Shown here: in pieces, positions 1 through 9,237 of the stretch
Layout of the letters: each line of letters starts with the position of its first letter
Position numbering within the stretch: the stretch's first letter is position 1
From: Neorhodopirellula lusitana
GTDB lineage: Bacteria; Planctomycetota; Planctomycetia; Pirellulales; Pirellulaceae
Length of the DNA: 64,000 nt
Direction of reading: 5' to 3'
NCBI RefSeq assembly: GCF_900182915.1
Contig: NZ_FXUG01000002.1
Location: forward strand, 496,001-560,000
The notes under the pieces: model-generated
Told to the model about the DNA's origin: nothing
Database searches by the model: none
What the model saw: only the letters and a program-made list of their open reading frames with translations
Translations under genes and position numbers: made by a program

Positions 1-128
1 GAGAAGTCCTAGGGGGGTGGTTGAACCTACTTTGGATTCCAAACGTATTTATCTTGACATAAGGTAACGAAGCAACTAACTCTGGATTTCAGGTCTTTTG
101 AAACAAAGCGACTAAAGGAGCTTTTAAC

Positions 129-659
129 ATGCCTGAACAAGAACCAAACAAGCGTTCCACCTTGGATCGTTTTCTAAGCGGTCTCTCGGAATACATCTTC
201 CAATCCAAGCTCGGCATCGCCGATGTTCAGCTAATCGAATATGTCAGCGGGCTGATGATTCGGTTCACTCGTGTGGACGCCATCCAGCGTGTTCGCCGCG
301 ATGACGGACTTCCAGCAACGGAAGTGTTTCAGATGCTTTGCGAAGCAGAACGCCGGATTGGAACCGCCCGCCGAGAAGTGCATCGTCACATCGGCGATGT
401 GACTTTGTTTTGGTCCGGCATGTTTCCGGAAAGTGTTCGAGGCAACGCACCGGGATCTCCCGATCAGTTGCTGGATTATTTCCACCATGGCAAGCGTTCG
501 TACAAGATCGCCTCCACGATCCAAGCCGAAGCGGATCGGCCGCCGTGTGATTTGCTGGATCGACTGAGCGACCAGTTCGAACTTTGTGCCTACGGATTGC
601 GAGAAATCCGCCGTGAGTGGGAAGAGTCGGACCCGAGCGATCATCTGTTGATCACGTAG
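129..659 (+). CDS. Conserved hypothetical protein, 176 aa
   Basis: The start is an ATG preceded by a good Shine-Dalgarno (AAAGGAG, ending 8 bases upstream). A TTGACA hexamer at 54-59 could be a -35 box, but no convincing -10 lies at the right distance. The protein is soluble, charged and mostly helical by composition, with no signal peptide, membrane segment or recognisable catalytic motif. I do not recognise the family; it looks like a planctomycete-restricted protein. Clean codon use and the strong ribosome binding site make it a convincing real gene. Function unknown. Confidence 0.75.
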   Translation: MPEQEPNKRSTLDRFLSGLSEYIFQSKLGIADVQLIEYVSGLMIRFTRVDAIQRVRRDDGLPATEVFQMLCEAERRIGTARREVHRHIGDVTLFWSGMFPESVRGNAPGSPDQLLDYFHHGKRSYKIASTIQAEADRPPCDLLDRLSDQFELCAYGLREIRREWEESDPSDHLLIT

Positions 660-778
660 GCTAGCTTCGTCGCTGTGATGCGGATGGAGTCATCGCATGA
701 TTGCGGAAAGAGGCGGTTCCGCATCACGTTGGTGTAATTGATGATGTCTTCGCAACGGATGCCTTTTACAATGGTGGA

Positions 779-1171
779 ATGCAAAATCCTTATACCGCAC
801 CCGTGACGACATCGAATGATGATGACCTGGCACGACCCACGCACGTTGCCAGTTCTCTGTTGGAGATTGCACGTCGAACTTTTCTTGCATGGGAAAAGCT
901 GCGTCTTGTCTTTATCGTAATCCTCGGCTTGTTGGTTATCGTTGTTGCTGGGCCAAACCTCAGGCAAGCGAAGACCCTCGTGCTGATTATCGAAGGCGCC
1001 GTCGTAGCCAACGTGTGCTATTTTGCGGGACCGATTGTGGAGTCGTATGCGAGATGGCTTGGCTACCAAGGGAAGTGGTTGCGCCGCGTCTTGTTCACGT
1101 TAGGAACAATTTTAGTAATGCTGCTTGCGATCGCCTCTTTGACCGGGTTGCTACTGCCCAACCCGGGTTGA
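779..1171 (+). CDS. Small membrane protein of unknown function, 130 aa
   Basis: The reading frame is open from 701, but the ATG at 779 (MQNPYTAP...) begins the part that looks like protein. An N-terminal Tyr/Pro/Ala soluble stretch of about 40 residues is followed by three hydrophobic segments, near residues 45-60, 68-85 and 105-125. MQNPY-type N-termini are frequent in planctomycete membrane proteins of unknown role. No catalytic motif was seen. A 17-bp tandem repeat lies just downstream. The frame is convincing; the function is unknown. Confidence 0.6.
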   Translation: MQNPYTAPVTTSNDDDLARPTHVASSLLEIARRTFLAWEKLRLVFIVILGLLVIVVAGPNLRQAKTLVLIIEGAVVANVCYFAGPIVESYARWLGYQGKWLRRVLFTLGTILVMLLAIASLTGLLLPNPG

Positions 1172-1209
1172 ATATCCAGCATGTGCGTGCTTTAGAGCAT
1201 TCTGTGTTG

Positions 1210-1277
1210 TCTGGCACACCGTGTAGTCTGGCGCACCGTGTTGTCTGGCACACCGTGTAGTCTGACGCACCGTGTAC
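1210..1277. repeat. 17-bp tandem repeat, four copies
   Basis: Four head-to-tail 17-bp units start at 1210, 1227, 1244 and 1261. Units 1 and 3 are identical (TCTGGCACACCGTGTAG); units 2 and 4 differ at two or three positions. The array sits in the short gap between a plus-strand membrane protein gene and the 3' end of the minus-strand fusion gene. The core GCACACCGTG recurs, in the opposite orientation, in the array at 47629-47694. Confidence 0.9.
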
Positions 1278-1287
1278 GCCGGTTAGC

Positions 1288-4200
1288 CTAGCTCCAGTCG
1301 CACAAGGCGTTAACGTAGTCCGAGCCACCGTCGCGATTCCAGCCATCGAGTTGCGAGGGTTCTTTCAGTTGTTGACCTCGTCGCATGGGTGTCACGATGA
1401 AACGACTATCGATATCCGAAAGAGCCGACATGTCGCCCCATAGCTTTTCAAACTGTGCGACGGGGAAGATGTCTTCTTGAGCGTGTCCCCATCGCTTCTT
1501 GACTTCTTTCAGTGTGATGTAGGTCGGCAGTCGAGCGGCCATTTCACGCACGGCAGTGTCCACGGCAATTGGATCAGCAAGCGTTTCTCGGTTCAGTCCA
1601 AAGGACGCCAGCAGTCCATCGATTTCAATCCAAGTTGTCATCGAGTTATAGAATCGCAACCCGAATTCTGCTCGTTCATTTGGCATCGCCAGCCCTTCGA
1701 CGAGTCGTGGCCGTCCGGATACTAAAGCCAGTCCCCCGCCACGATCTTCGAGTCGGCGTGGGATGACCTCGTAGCTGAGTGTCGCTCCTGAATCGATGTG
1801 GAGGCCGAATAACGCTGGATCAACATTGGCTCCCAATGTGTCAATGTTGTGCAGCATCAGGTACTTCAGGGAAGGTTGCTCCTGAAGCATTTTTAACAGC
1901 ACACCGTTTCGAAATAGGTTGGGGACTTCGTACCAGTGGCCAACCGGATGCACGCATTGGGAAGGCATGTTTTCGACATAGTCGCTTCCTTCGCCGGTGG
2001 TTCTAGCCCAATTCGCGATCGCCGATCGGGCGCTTTCTCGCATCTTTTGTTGTTGTTGATCCAGGACTTGTTGCGAGGTTTCTTCCCAAAGGAATTGCAG
2101 GTCGCGAACCATGGGCACCATTCGCAACCCAATGTTGCGACCGCTGGAAACATGCAGTGGCCCGTCGTGCCCAAACTGATCTTGTTGTTGCAACGCAGTG
2201 CGGATGGCATCGTCGGTCATCCAGCTGGTGGTGACCACGTGTGGAATGGTCGCTTGGTAGCGTCGGCTGATCGCACGGTTCTTGGCCAGGTGAATCTCGA
2301 GGAAGCTGCGATGGCGACCTGCGAATCGATGGAATGGGTGCAACGCCTTGCAAACGCCTGCGCCTTGTGTCCAGCGACTTCCGACCCCTGCGGCTAAGGA
2401 AATAACAGCGACTTGCCCATCGGCAATCGCTTGCTCGCCGAGTTGCTTGAACTTGTTGTCAATTCCGCCGCGAGTGTCGGTAATATGCTGTTCGCTTACG
2501 TCGGTGATCTTCAGGTCCGCGGCTAAGCGATTGGATGCCAAACCGAATCGTCCTGAGCGAATGCTATCGCGGATTTGTTCGTGTTGGCTGCGATCAAATC
2601 CGTTATCGCGAAGGATAGATTTTAGCGATCCGCTAGCTCCCGCCACTTCAGATTCGGCAGCTGTCTCACTGTTTTTCGTTGGTAGAACGCTACGCAGTAG
2701 AACGGCAGCGTCGGCAGATGGATCGTGAGGGTTACTGCACCACGTGCCGATCCTTGCGAGTTCGTTTCGGGTTTGAGCGGACAGTTCTCGCAGCGGTGTT
2801 CGGAGCCACTGCGGCATCATCAAGGCGTAATACTTTTGCGGCAGTCTCGCCGTGGATCCTGACAGCAATTCCGCTGAGGTTCCATTGTCGTTGATGGAAA
2901 AGTCATAGACGACTGGATCCATGGCAAAGGGAAGTGCGGTTTCCAGTTCCCGCTTCGTTTGCACAAGTTTCTTCGCTAACCAGTCTTGGGCAGTGCGCTT
3001 GATCGTGGGATCAAAGATGAAACCCATGCCGCCGCCGGACATGCCGCCCAGCATCCAGAAACCCCAAAATTGTTCCCCAAACTCATCGCGACAGCTTTGG
3101 ATCATGCGATCGGTGAAGCGGTTCGTCGCCCAGGGAATGATCGTTTGGAGTGGTCCCTCGAAATTGCGTGTGGTCAGCGCGCCAAGCTTTTGGATATCGC
3201 CCTTTTTCAGAGCGTCAACCACATCCTCGTAGATAGACATCGCTTCTTGGCGAGCCTTCCATTGCGCATCGCCACGAACGAGGTAATGCTCGGTCACCAT
3301 CTCCAGAATGGGGCCTACGTTCTGGGCCATGCCGCCGTGTACCAGGACCAGTGAGTCCTGTAGACGCTGACGCGCAGCTGGGCTCACTTGATCCTGTTCG
3401 AGGATCTCGTGATTGGGCATCAGGCAACCACGGCTGATCCCAAATTCAGGGTCATCCTGGCTGGCCTCTTGGCCGCAAATGAGCTTGATTCCAGGCCAAA
3501 CGCCGCCAGAGTCTTGCCAGCCACCACCGCTGCCACCGATCCATTCGCCCAGAATAGCGCGAGCGGCCACCAGACGGCGATCTCGCTCGGTAAGCGGGCC
3601 TTCGAGCGAGGTGATTTGGTTCGTTGCCCGCATTAAATTGCTGATCAAAGAACCAAGCAGGTTGGTAGAAACTGCCAGTCGCGATCCCTTGGGAATGTCG
3701 TTGATCTTACTGACCAGTTCCAGCCCCTTGCCGCGTCCGACAATTCGCTCAAGCAGCTCCGCCATCGATGAACCACAACCTTCCAGTCCCGGCGGGACCA
3801 CGCCCGAAGCGATCACAGCCGCTTTCAAGAGGCCAAGGTAGTCGCGGGCAAAGTCAAACATCTCCGCGACCGTTGTGACTTCCGTGGAAGCGCCCAGGTC
3901 CACGCTGACCAACCGGAACACGGGCCGGTCGATCACACGCAGGTACGTTTCGATCGGTGGCACGATTTGATCGTCTCGCCCACGAACGCCAAGGTCGACC
4001 GAGACGTTGACCACGCGCGCACCTTGGGGATAGTCCATGCCCAAGAAAAAGATATCGCTCCACGCACTGTGCGACACGTCCATGCGTACCGCAGTGGTTT
4101 CACGCAGGATCGGTTGGCTGGAGTCACCGTGTTCGTCCGTCACGCTTTCGATCAACTCCTTTCGAAAACGTAGCGGGTGCTCGGCAACGTGGCCGAGGCG

Positions 4201-4656
4201 GAACATCCATTGGTTACCTCGAACCGTTCGGACGCTATGCCGAACTTGGTCGGCGAGCGTTTGGAATCCGAGTTGATGATACGCTTGGGCTAAAGCACTC
4301 GCCAACGAATCGGAGGGCCCGGTTTTGGATTGCTCAGCAAGGAATGAATTGATCGCTTCCTGAAAACGGCGACCGAGAAGATGCTCGTAGCCTTCAAAGG
4401 GAATGCTGCCGGCAAAGCTTGGGTCTAACCGTGTGGGCAGCTGATAGCGATAGATCGAGGACAGAAAAAACAACGCTCGAACGCGTCGGTACAGATTGCT
4501 TTCCTGGCGACGAAAGCTGTCGAGGGCTGCGACATGCTGCATCAACGCATCTAGCGAGCATCCATGGCATAACGATTCCAAGGAGCGGTCGCGTTCGGGG
4601 CCATCCTCGCACAGAATGGTTTCGAGGAACGGATCCTGGGGGAGTGTTGCTGGCAT
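1288..4656 (-). CDS. Fusion of GHMP-kinase-like and UDPGP-like nucleotidyltransferase domains, 1122 aa
   Basis: The order is a helical N-terminal region (about 1-180), a GHMP-kinase-like module (about 185-600), a linker, and a UTP-sugar-1-phosphate uridylyltransferase-like module (about 740-1122). The kinase part keeps GSGGGWQDSGG (375-385) and GGMSGGGMGF (537-546), as in fucokinases, but the positions of GGWSDTP and PKGSGLGTSS read SAWSDIF (near 198-204) and PKGSRLAVST (322-331), so the usual ATP loop is altered. The transferase part has AAGVGSRWTQGAGVCKAL (755-772) and a UDPGP-type NIDTLGANVDP motif. Bacteroides FKP is a known kinase/pyrophosphorylase fusion, with the domains in the other order. 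The ATG overlaps the stop of the upstream GalU-like gene (TGATG), so the two are probably translated together. The family assignment is fairly safe; the sugar substrate and kinase activity are unknown. Confidence 0.8.
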   Translation of the reverse strand: MPATLPQDPFLETILCEDGPERDRSLESLCHGCSLDALMQHVAALDSFRRQESNLYRRVRALFFLSSIYRYQLPTRLDPSFAGSIPFEGYEHLLGRRFQEAINSFLAEQSKTGPSDSLASALAQAYHQLGFQTLADQVRHSVRTVRGNQWMFRLGHVAEHPLRFRKELIESVTDEHGDSSQPILRETTAVRMDVSHSAWSDIFFLGMDYPQGARVVNVSVDLGVRGRDDQIVPPIETYLRVIDRPVFRLVSVDLGASTEVTTVAEMFDFARDYLGLLKAAVIASGVVPPGLEGCGSSMAELLERIVGRGKGLELVSKINDIPKGSRLAVSTNLLGSLISNLMRATNQITSLEGPLTERDRRLVAARAILGEWIGGSGGGWQDSGGVWPGIKLICGQEASQDDPEFGISRGCLMPNHEILEQDQVSPAARQRLQDSLVLVHGGMAQNVGPILEMVTEHYLVRGDAQWKARQEAMSIYEDVVDALKKGDIQKLGALTTRNFEGPLQTIIPWATNRFTDRMIQSCRDEFGEQFWGFWMLGGMSGGGMGFIFDPTIKRTAQDWLAKKLVQTKRELETALPFAMDPVVYDFSINDNGTSAELLSGSTARLPQKYYALMMPQWLRTPLRELSAQTRNELARIGTWCSNPHDPSADAAVLLRSVLPTKNSETAAESEVAGASGSLKSILRDNGFDRSQHEQIRDSIRSGRFGLASNRLAADLKITDVSEQHITDTRGGIDNKFKQLGEQAIADGQVAVISLAAGVGSRWTQGAGVCKALHPFHRFAGRHRSFLEIHLAKNRAISRRYQATIPHVVTTSWMTDDAIRTALQQQDQFGHDGPLHVSSGRNIGLRMVPMVRDLQFLWEETSQQVLDQQQQKMRESARSAIANWARTTGEGSDYVENMPSQCVHPVGHWYEVPNLFRNGVLLKMLQEQPSLKYLMLHNIDTLGANVDPALFGLHIDSGATLSYEVIPRRLEDRGGGLALVSGRPRLVEGLAMPNERAEFGLRFYNSMTTWIEIDGLLASFGLNRETLADPIAVDTAVREMAARLPTYITLKEVKKRWGHAQEDIFPVAQFEKLWGDMSALSDIDSRFIVTPMRRGQQLKEPSQLDGWNRDGGSDYVNALCDWS

Positions 4657-5582
4657 CAGCGAACACCTCCGTCAGCAGATAGCTTTGCGGATGGGTTCCC
4701 CGAACTGCTCGCTGTGAGTGCCGCGTCGTCTTCGATCATGGGATCAGGACGAGTTGCGAGCAGTTCAACCATCTCGGTCAGCAATAAGTCTCGATCGCGA
4801 CCGGATAAACCAATGGCAAGCTGAGCGATCAGAACGCCGTATTGGACGCCGATGTTGAAACGTTTGCCTTGAACTTGAAAGGCCAGGTACTTTCCGCGTG
4901 AGGGCAACATGGCGGCGGCGTCCGAAAGCGTTGGGCTTTCGAAGCTGGCGTCTTCCATCAGTTCGTGAAGGCAGCTCCAAACGGCCGGGGTCAGGACGTG
5001 CATCCCGAAATACCCTAGGTAGTGTCCGCTCCTTAGTCCCGGCGTGATCAGTTCCTGTTCGGCGAGCGTCGGAGTGGGTTTTTCGACCACCGTGCGGACC
5101 TCGTACAGCCCCTCATGTCGAGGCACGCTGGCTCCCGCGACAATGCCAAAGTAAGGCAAACGGTGCTCACGAGTCGCTTGGACGGCCGAAACCGGGCATC
5201 CGTGTTGGCGTGCGACGCTAACCAGTTGGGACGCACAGCTGTTGACGGCAGCGGACAAGTACAGGTGGTCGCCGACGAGATGCAAGAACGCATCGTCGCC
5301 ACAAAATTCCTCCGCTTTTAACAAGGCGTCCGCGTACCCAAGTGGCCGTTCTTGGTGCAAAAAACGTAGCGAACCGATGGCGCTGCCCGCGGCACGGCGG
5401 TAGTTCTCTTCATCGCCAGGCTGGATCACGACGCCGATTTCCTCGATGCCGGCCGACAGCGTCTCTTCAACGATCAGCTGCAAAGCCGTTTTTTCCTCGC
5501 CATGACGGTCCACAAGTCGTTGCAGGGGAAGCGTGTTCTGATTCGGGGCCGCTGCGGTGATGACCGCTTTCAGGACTTGCAT
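4656..5582 (-). CDS. GalU-like sugar-phosphate nucleotidyltransferase, 308 aa
   Basis: From the ATG at 5582 the protein begins MQVLKAVITAAAP, the first strand of a nucleotidyltransferase fold, which is why this start is preferred to the GTG at 5735. The segments LGYADALLKAEEF and HLVGDHLY correspond to the GHAVL and GDD-like motifs of UTP-glucose-1-phosphate uridylyltransferases. The canonical GLGTRLLPATK loop is replaced by APNQNTLPLQRL, so nucleotide binding must differ or be lost. It lies upstream of, and overlaps by one base with, the GHMP/UDPGP fusion gene. Likely role: sugar-nucleotide supply for surface polysaccharide; exact reaction unknown. Confidence 0.75.
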   Translation of the reverse strand: MQVLKAVITAAAPNQNTLPLQRLVDRHGEEKTALQLIVEETLSAGIEEIGVVIQPGDEENYRRAAGSAIGSLRFLHQERPLGYADALLKAEEFCGDDAFLHLVGDHLYLSAAVNSCASQLVSVARQHGCPVSAVQATREHRLPYFGIVAGASVPRHEGLYEVRTVVEKPTPTLAEQELITPGLRSGHYLGYFGMHVLTPAVWSCLHELMEDASFESPTLSDAAAMLPSRGKYLAFQVQGKRFNIGVQYGVLIAQLAIGLSGRDRDLLLTEMVELLATRPDPMIEDDAALTASSSGNPSAKLSADGGVR

Positions 5583-5712
5583 GGAATCGAGTCTCGTACG
5601 AAATAGTAGGCGATTGGTCCACCCGGACGGAAACCAAGGATAATCGAGGTCTCCAAAAAGACCACCAGCGGTGAGTGAGGGCGGGTCGAAATAGCCGGCC
5701 GTTTTCGCTAAT

Positions 5713-6189
5713 TTGAGGGTGGAATTCTCTACCACTCAATCTTGGGCGGACGACGGTTTGAAATTCAGTGAACTCGAATGGTGCTCGCCAGAGTACCAAA
5801 ATGCGTTGGAATTGCGGCACCTCGTCTTAAGAGCCCCGCTACGTCTGAAATTGACGGCCGAAGAACTCGACGGCGAACACAGTCAGCGACACTACTCCAT
5901 CCTTGATGAATCGGAAGCCGTGATTGCGGTGGTGGTCGCTCGCCCCAAGAATTCCAGCCTCGTGCATTTCCGCCAAATGGCCGTCCACCCCGACCACCAG
6001 CGGCAGGGAATTGGATCCAAGTTGCTGACCCAAGCGGAGGCTGAATTGGCAAAGCAGGGCTATCGAGAATTTCAGCTTGATGCCCGGGCCGAGGCAGTTG
6101 GCTTTTACACGCGTCATGGGTACGAACCAAAAGGCGAACCCTTTCAGCTGATCAAGCTTGAGCACCAAAAGATGACGAAATCGGTTTAG
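5713..6189 (+). CDS. GNAT family N-acetyltransferase, 158 aa
   Basis: The frame starts at a TTG (5713), with a GTG two codons later as an alternative. The acetyl-CoA binding motif A is clear: VHFRQMAVHPDHQRQGIGSK, followed by the C-terminal FYTRHGYEPKGEPF element typical of the GNAT fold. Length is normal for a single-domain GNAT. It is divergent from the GalU-like gene with about 130 bp between them. The substrate cannot be read from the sequence. Confidence 0.85.
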   Translation: MRVEFSTTQSWADDGLKFSELEWCSPEYQNALELRHLVLRAPLRLKLTAEELDGEHSQRHYSILDESEAVIAVVVARPKNSSLVHFRQMAVHPDHQRQGIGSKLLTQAEAELAKQGYREFQLDARAEAVGFYTRHGYEPKGEPFQLIKLEHQKMTKSV

Positions 6190-6305
6190 CCCCTCAGCTA
6201 GAATAAACAGTGAGATAGGCCGGCTGGTGAACTAGACCCGCCAGTGTTCTTGGAGCGGTCCAATGGCTGGCGGAGGTGTTCAAAGACAATTCGAAGGGCA
6301 ACGCG

Positions 6306-7208
6306 ATGAGCTTAAGAGATCACATTGGAGATGCTTGGTTGGTTGCGATCATGGTGGCTGTTGCGGCTTTGATAAATCCCTGTGTCGGGCATGCGGATTC
6401 GGAATCGGATACGTTCGCAGCGTTTGTTGCTAATCGCCTAGCCAAATTCGATCAGTGCCATACGCGATTGTCGATCGTGCGTGAAACCGACCAAGGACCG
6501 CGTACTTCTAGGGTTGAGATTTGGGTGAAGGGAGAAAAAATTCGAAATGATTTCTTGACCCAGCATTCACGGGCGACCGTCGTTGTCGCGGGCGACCGCT
6601 ACATCCTTCGCTATATCGGCGGTGAAGTCCTGACCGGTGATACGTCAGAGTTCAAGGACATTTGGAAGCATTTTGAGGTCATTCATCCCGCCTCCATGGG
6701 GGCCACAAGAAGCGGTGTGAGTGTCTTTGAAGAAGGGAAGCTTCATTGGGCTATCAGCACAAAGGCGAAGGCGGCGAAGGTCGAGGAATCTGCGAACGTT
6801 GTACGAGTCTCTAGCAAGCGAGACATCCAGTTTCCGGTTTCGATTGACATGAACAAGTTGAAGCAGTTTGGGTCGCTTGAGCTCTACATGAAGGCGAACC
6901 CGGACAATCCTTTCAAGATGAAACATGTTGAGTTCGATGCTCAGTTCTCGAACGCCAACGGTGGTGAGTTACTGAGTTATTCCAGTGCCATTGGTGAGCT
7001 CAATGCGGCGCCATCGCAGGAGACTTTTCTCAATAACTGTTGTTCACTCGATGCCGTCAGCGGTATCTGGTATCCCGCGAGATCTGAATGGACTAAGCTG
7101 ATCAACGGGAAGCAGTTCCAGAAGTCCGTCGTGACCGTTGAGTATATTGATTTTTCAAAGGTCGACGAATCGGTCTTCACTGCCCAAGGTATCTCGCTCC
7201 AGGAATGA
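6306..7208 (+). CDS. Secreted protein of unknown function, 300 aa
   Basis: The ATG at 6306 is chosen over a GTG at 6276 because it has a GAAGGG ribosome binding site and gives a normal signal peptide (hydrophobic DAWLVAIMVAVAALINP, cleavage probably after GHA). The mature part is beta-rich with phrases such as RVEIWVKGEKIRNDF and FRxxGGEVLTGD-like turns, reminiscent of outer-membrane lipoprotein-carrier-like planctomycete proteins (LolA/DUF-type), but no motif is decisive. No lipobox was seen, so it is probably periplasmic or exported. Function unknown. Confidence 0.7.
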   Translation: MSLRDHIGDAWLVAIMVAVAALINPCVGHADSESDTFAAFVANRLAKFDQCHTRLSIVRETDQGPRTSRVEIWVKGEKIRNDFLTQHSRATVVVAGDRYILRYIGGEVLTGDTSEFKDIWKHFEVIHPASMGATRSGVSVFEEGKLHWAISTKAKAAKVEESANVVRVSSKRDIQFPVSIDMNKLKQFGSLELYMKANPDNPFKMKHVEFDAQFSNANGGELLSYSSAIGELNAAPSQETFLNNCCSLDAVSGIWYPARSEWTKLINGKQFQKSVVTVEYIDFSKVDESVFTAQGISLQE

Positions 7209-7569
7209 TAGAAGATTCACACTCATTGCTGACTGCGCGGCGATGGGACGACCCATCCGAGTCGACGAAGCCGGGGGCATCTACCCATGCTCAACCACCT
7301 TCGGTTCGGGAGTCTTCATCGTTGGAAGCATGGTACCGAGAAAGGAAAAGCTGCTTGTACCCCGGTCGATCATGCGTCACCGGGATTGGGGGCAAGGACG
7401 CAACGACGGCTTGGTGCGATAGCAAATGGATGTGATCAAGAAGGTCCAAAATGCTGGGGGATTCGTTTTCAGAAGCGGCGTGGATTGAATCAGTCGCACG
7501 TCGCCACGACTTCGAGTTGACAATGCTTGAGGCGCGTCCTTTGGACTCAAAGCGGATGACTTCCAGGTA
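7209..7569. other. Intergenic stretch, 361 bp, no gene seen
   Basis: This lies between two convergent genes. Open frames here are short, low in coding character and start without ribosome binding sites. I see no tRNA-like fold, no long palindrome and no repeat. Confidence 0.5.
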
Positions 7570-9009
7570 CTACTCAAGGCCCGGCAGATCGGAGCGGACG
7601 ACAATGTTGCCGCTGCCAGGTTCGATCGTTGCCTTGAAATCCGCATTCAAGACGGTGTTCGAAGCGGTTTGTAGGTAGATCTCTTTTCGATCAACCGTAT
7701 TCGTGACCAGTGCCATTTCACCATCGTGTTGGAAAACACAGCCCGTTATGTTGATCTGGGTCTTCCCGTAATCCGCCATCGCTTTGTTGCCCCGGAAGCG
7801 GATCTTGTTGTTGCGAAGACTGCAATTCGTGATGGTTAGGACATCGACTGGAGTCCCGATCGAGAAGAGATCCGTGTTTCCTTTATGGAGCACCCGAATG
7901 TTATCGAAGAGCAATTGTTCCTGTTGGACGACCGGAGCCCCGGGATAGTAGGAGCGGCTGTATTTATCGTTGTCAAAATGGACAGAAAAGCCCGTTCGTG
8001 GTTTTTGTAAGAAGATATCGCGGAAGACGACGTTCCTGACGCCAGCGGTGTAGGTTACATCGTTTTGGACAACACCCCAGTTAATGCCATCGAGCACTTG
8101 GCTTCCGCTGTCGTGTGTGGGTTGAGTCTGTGAGGTGTAGACTGTTCCATCGGCTTGAGCTTGCACACGATAAAGTCGGCCGTTGGAAACCACGGTGTCC
8201 GACTGTTGCACCTCCATTGCCTGTTTCCAATCAATCCACGCTCCCGCCAAAATGCGGCAGAAATAGCCCGTTGTATTGGGTTGATCCAGATCGTAGCACT
8301 TTTCAACGACGCCATCTTCAATCCAGCCCAGTTCCGGGTTCGACGATGAATAGTCATGTGCGTTGAGTGCGATTGCGTCATCAAATGTTTGGAAAACGCC
8401 GTTGCTGATGGTAAAGCGTTTTCCTCGTCCCAGGTGGATGCCGTCCTTTTGGCCCTTGATAATGACATCGTTGATGATGAGGTCTTCGAAATTGCAAACA
8501 TGAATGCAGAACTGGGTTCTGGCCAAATCCATGCATCGGAATCGCTCGATACGCAGGTCTTTCACATAGAAGAATGCGAGGTGTCCGCGTAGGCCGTAGA
8601 CCTCCGTGAACCCTTTGTCAACGCCGTTGACGATGATGTGAAGTCCTTTCACGGTAATGTTCTCGTCAGTCGTCTTGGTCAACGCGCCTTTGTTTAGCAA
8701 GACGTGAGTAAAGGCACCTTGCTCATTCACCTTCTTGAGAAACACGTTGTTGCCAAAGACCAGCGAGGTGTGACTGCCGATATAAACGGTGCCAGCAATG
8801 GCATAGGTGCCTGGCTGACTAACCATGATCGTGCCGCCCTGATCAACCGCTTGTTGCAACGCCTGGGTATTGTCAATGCCGCTCGCACTCGGAGAAAAGC
8901 CATACTCGGCTGCGTTGACAAATCCAACGGTTAGATGACTCTCCGCTCGAACCGAAAAACAAACAACGGTGTTGATGAACAGGGCTACAGCAATCAGGAA
9001 TCGGTTCAT
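7570..9009 (-). CDS. Secreted right-handed beta-helix protein (pectate-lyase/GH28-like fold), 479 aa
   Basis: A clear signal peptide (MNRFLIAVALFINTVVCFSVRA) is followed by the start typical of pectin-lyase-fold proteins: NAAEYGFSPSASGIDNTQAL. Repeated short beta-strand coils follow, with phrases such as GLHIIVNGVD, IINDVIIKGQKDGIHLG, FDDAIALNAHD and RNVVFRDIFL. The DGIHLG and FDDAIAL turns resemble the catalytic region of GH28 polygalacturonases, though the full NTD/DD/GHG set is not obvious. The probable role is binding or cleaving an extracellular polysaccharide, in keeping with marine planctomycetes. The ATG at 9009 has a GGAAA ribosome binding site. Confidence 0.75.
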   Translation of the reverse strand: MNRFLIAVALFINTVVCFSVRAESHLTVGFVNAAEYGFSPSASGIDNTQALQQAVDQGGTIMVSQPGTYAIAGTVYIGSHTSLVFGNNVFLKKVNEQGAFTHVLLNKGALTKTTDENITVKGLHIIVNGVDKGFTEVYGLRGHLAFFYVKDLRIERFRCMDLARTQFCIHVCNFEDLIINDVIIKGQKDGIHLGRGKRFTISNGVFQTFDDAIALNAHDYSSSNPELGWIEDGVVEKCYDLDQPNTTGYFCRILAGAWIDWKQAMEVQQSDTVVSNGRLYRVQAQADGTVYTSQTQPTHDSGSQVLDGINWGVVQNDVTYTAGVRNVVFRDIFLQKPRTGFSVHFDNDKYSRSYYPGAPVVQQEQLLFDNIRVLHKGNTDLFSIGTPVDVLTITNCSLRNNKIRFRGNKAMADYGKTQINITGCVFQHDGEMALVTNTVDRKEIYLQTASNTVLNADFKATIEPGSGNIVVRSDLPGLE

Positions 9010-9237
9010 TTTGGTATTTCCAGCAATGTGATCGGTTCGTATGGGGCAAAAAACTTTCAGGGTTTCGTTCTATTTATTGGCCGACATTGTATGCCCCTCA
9101 TCGTCTTGTACCCAACTTAGCATCAGCGAAAACACCGGTGCAACCATGCGTTAGCGGTCGCCCTGCGAAAAGGAAAATGTATCAGATGCAAAAAGTCCAG
9201 ACGGAAGAATTCGCAGCAGGAATGATTCGTAAAGACG

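Noticed and set aside
54-82. Sigma-70 promoter before the first gene
   Set aside because: TTGACA at 54-59 is perfect, but the hexamer 17 bases later (TAACTC) is a poor -10, so it is mentioned only as a possibility.
231-644. Minus-strand 137-aa frame over the first gene
   Set aside because: It overlaps a plus-strand gene that has a strong ribosome binding site and better codon use; it reads as a shadow.
1210-1277. CRISPR array
   Set aside because: Units are contiguous with no spacers and no cas genes are present; the same applies to all the other tandem arrays.
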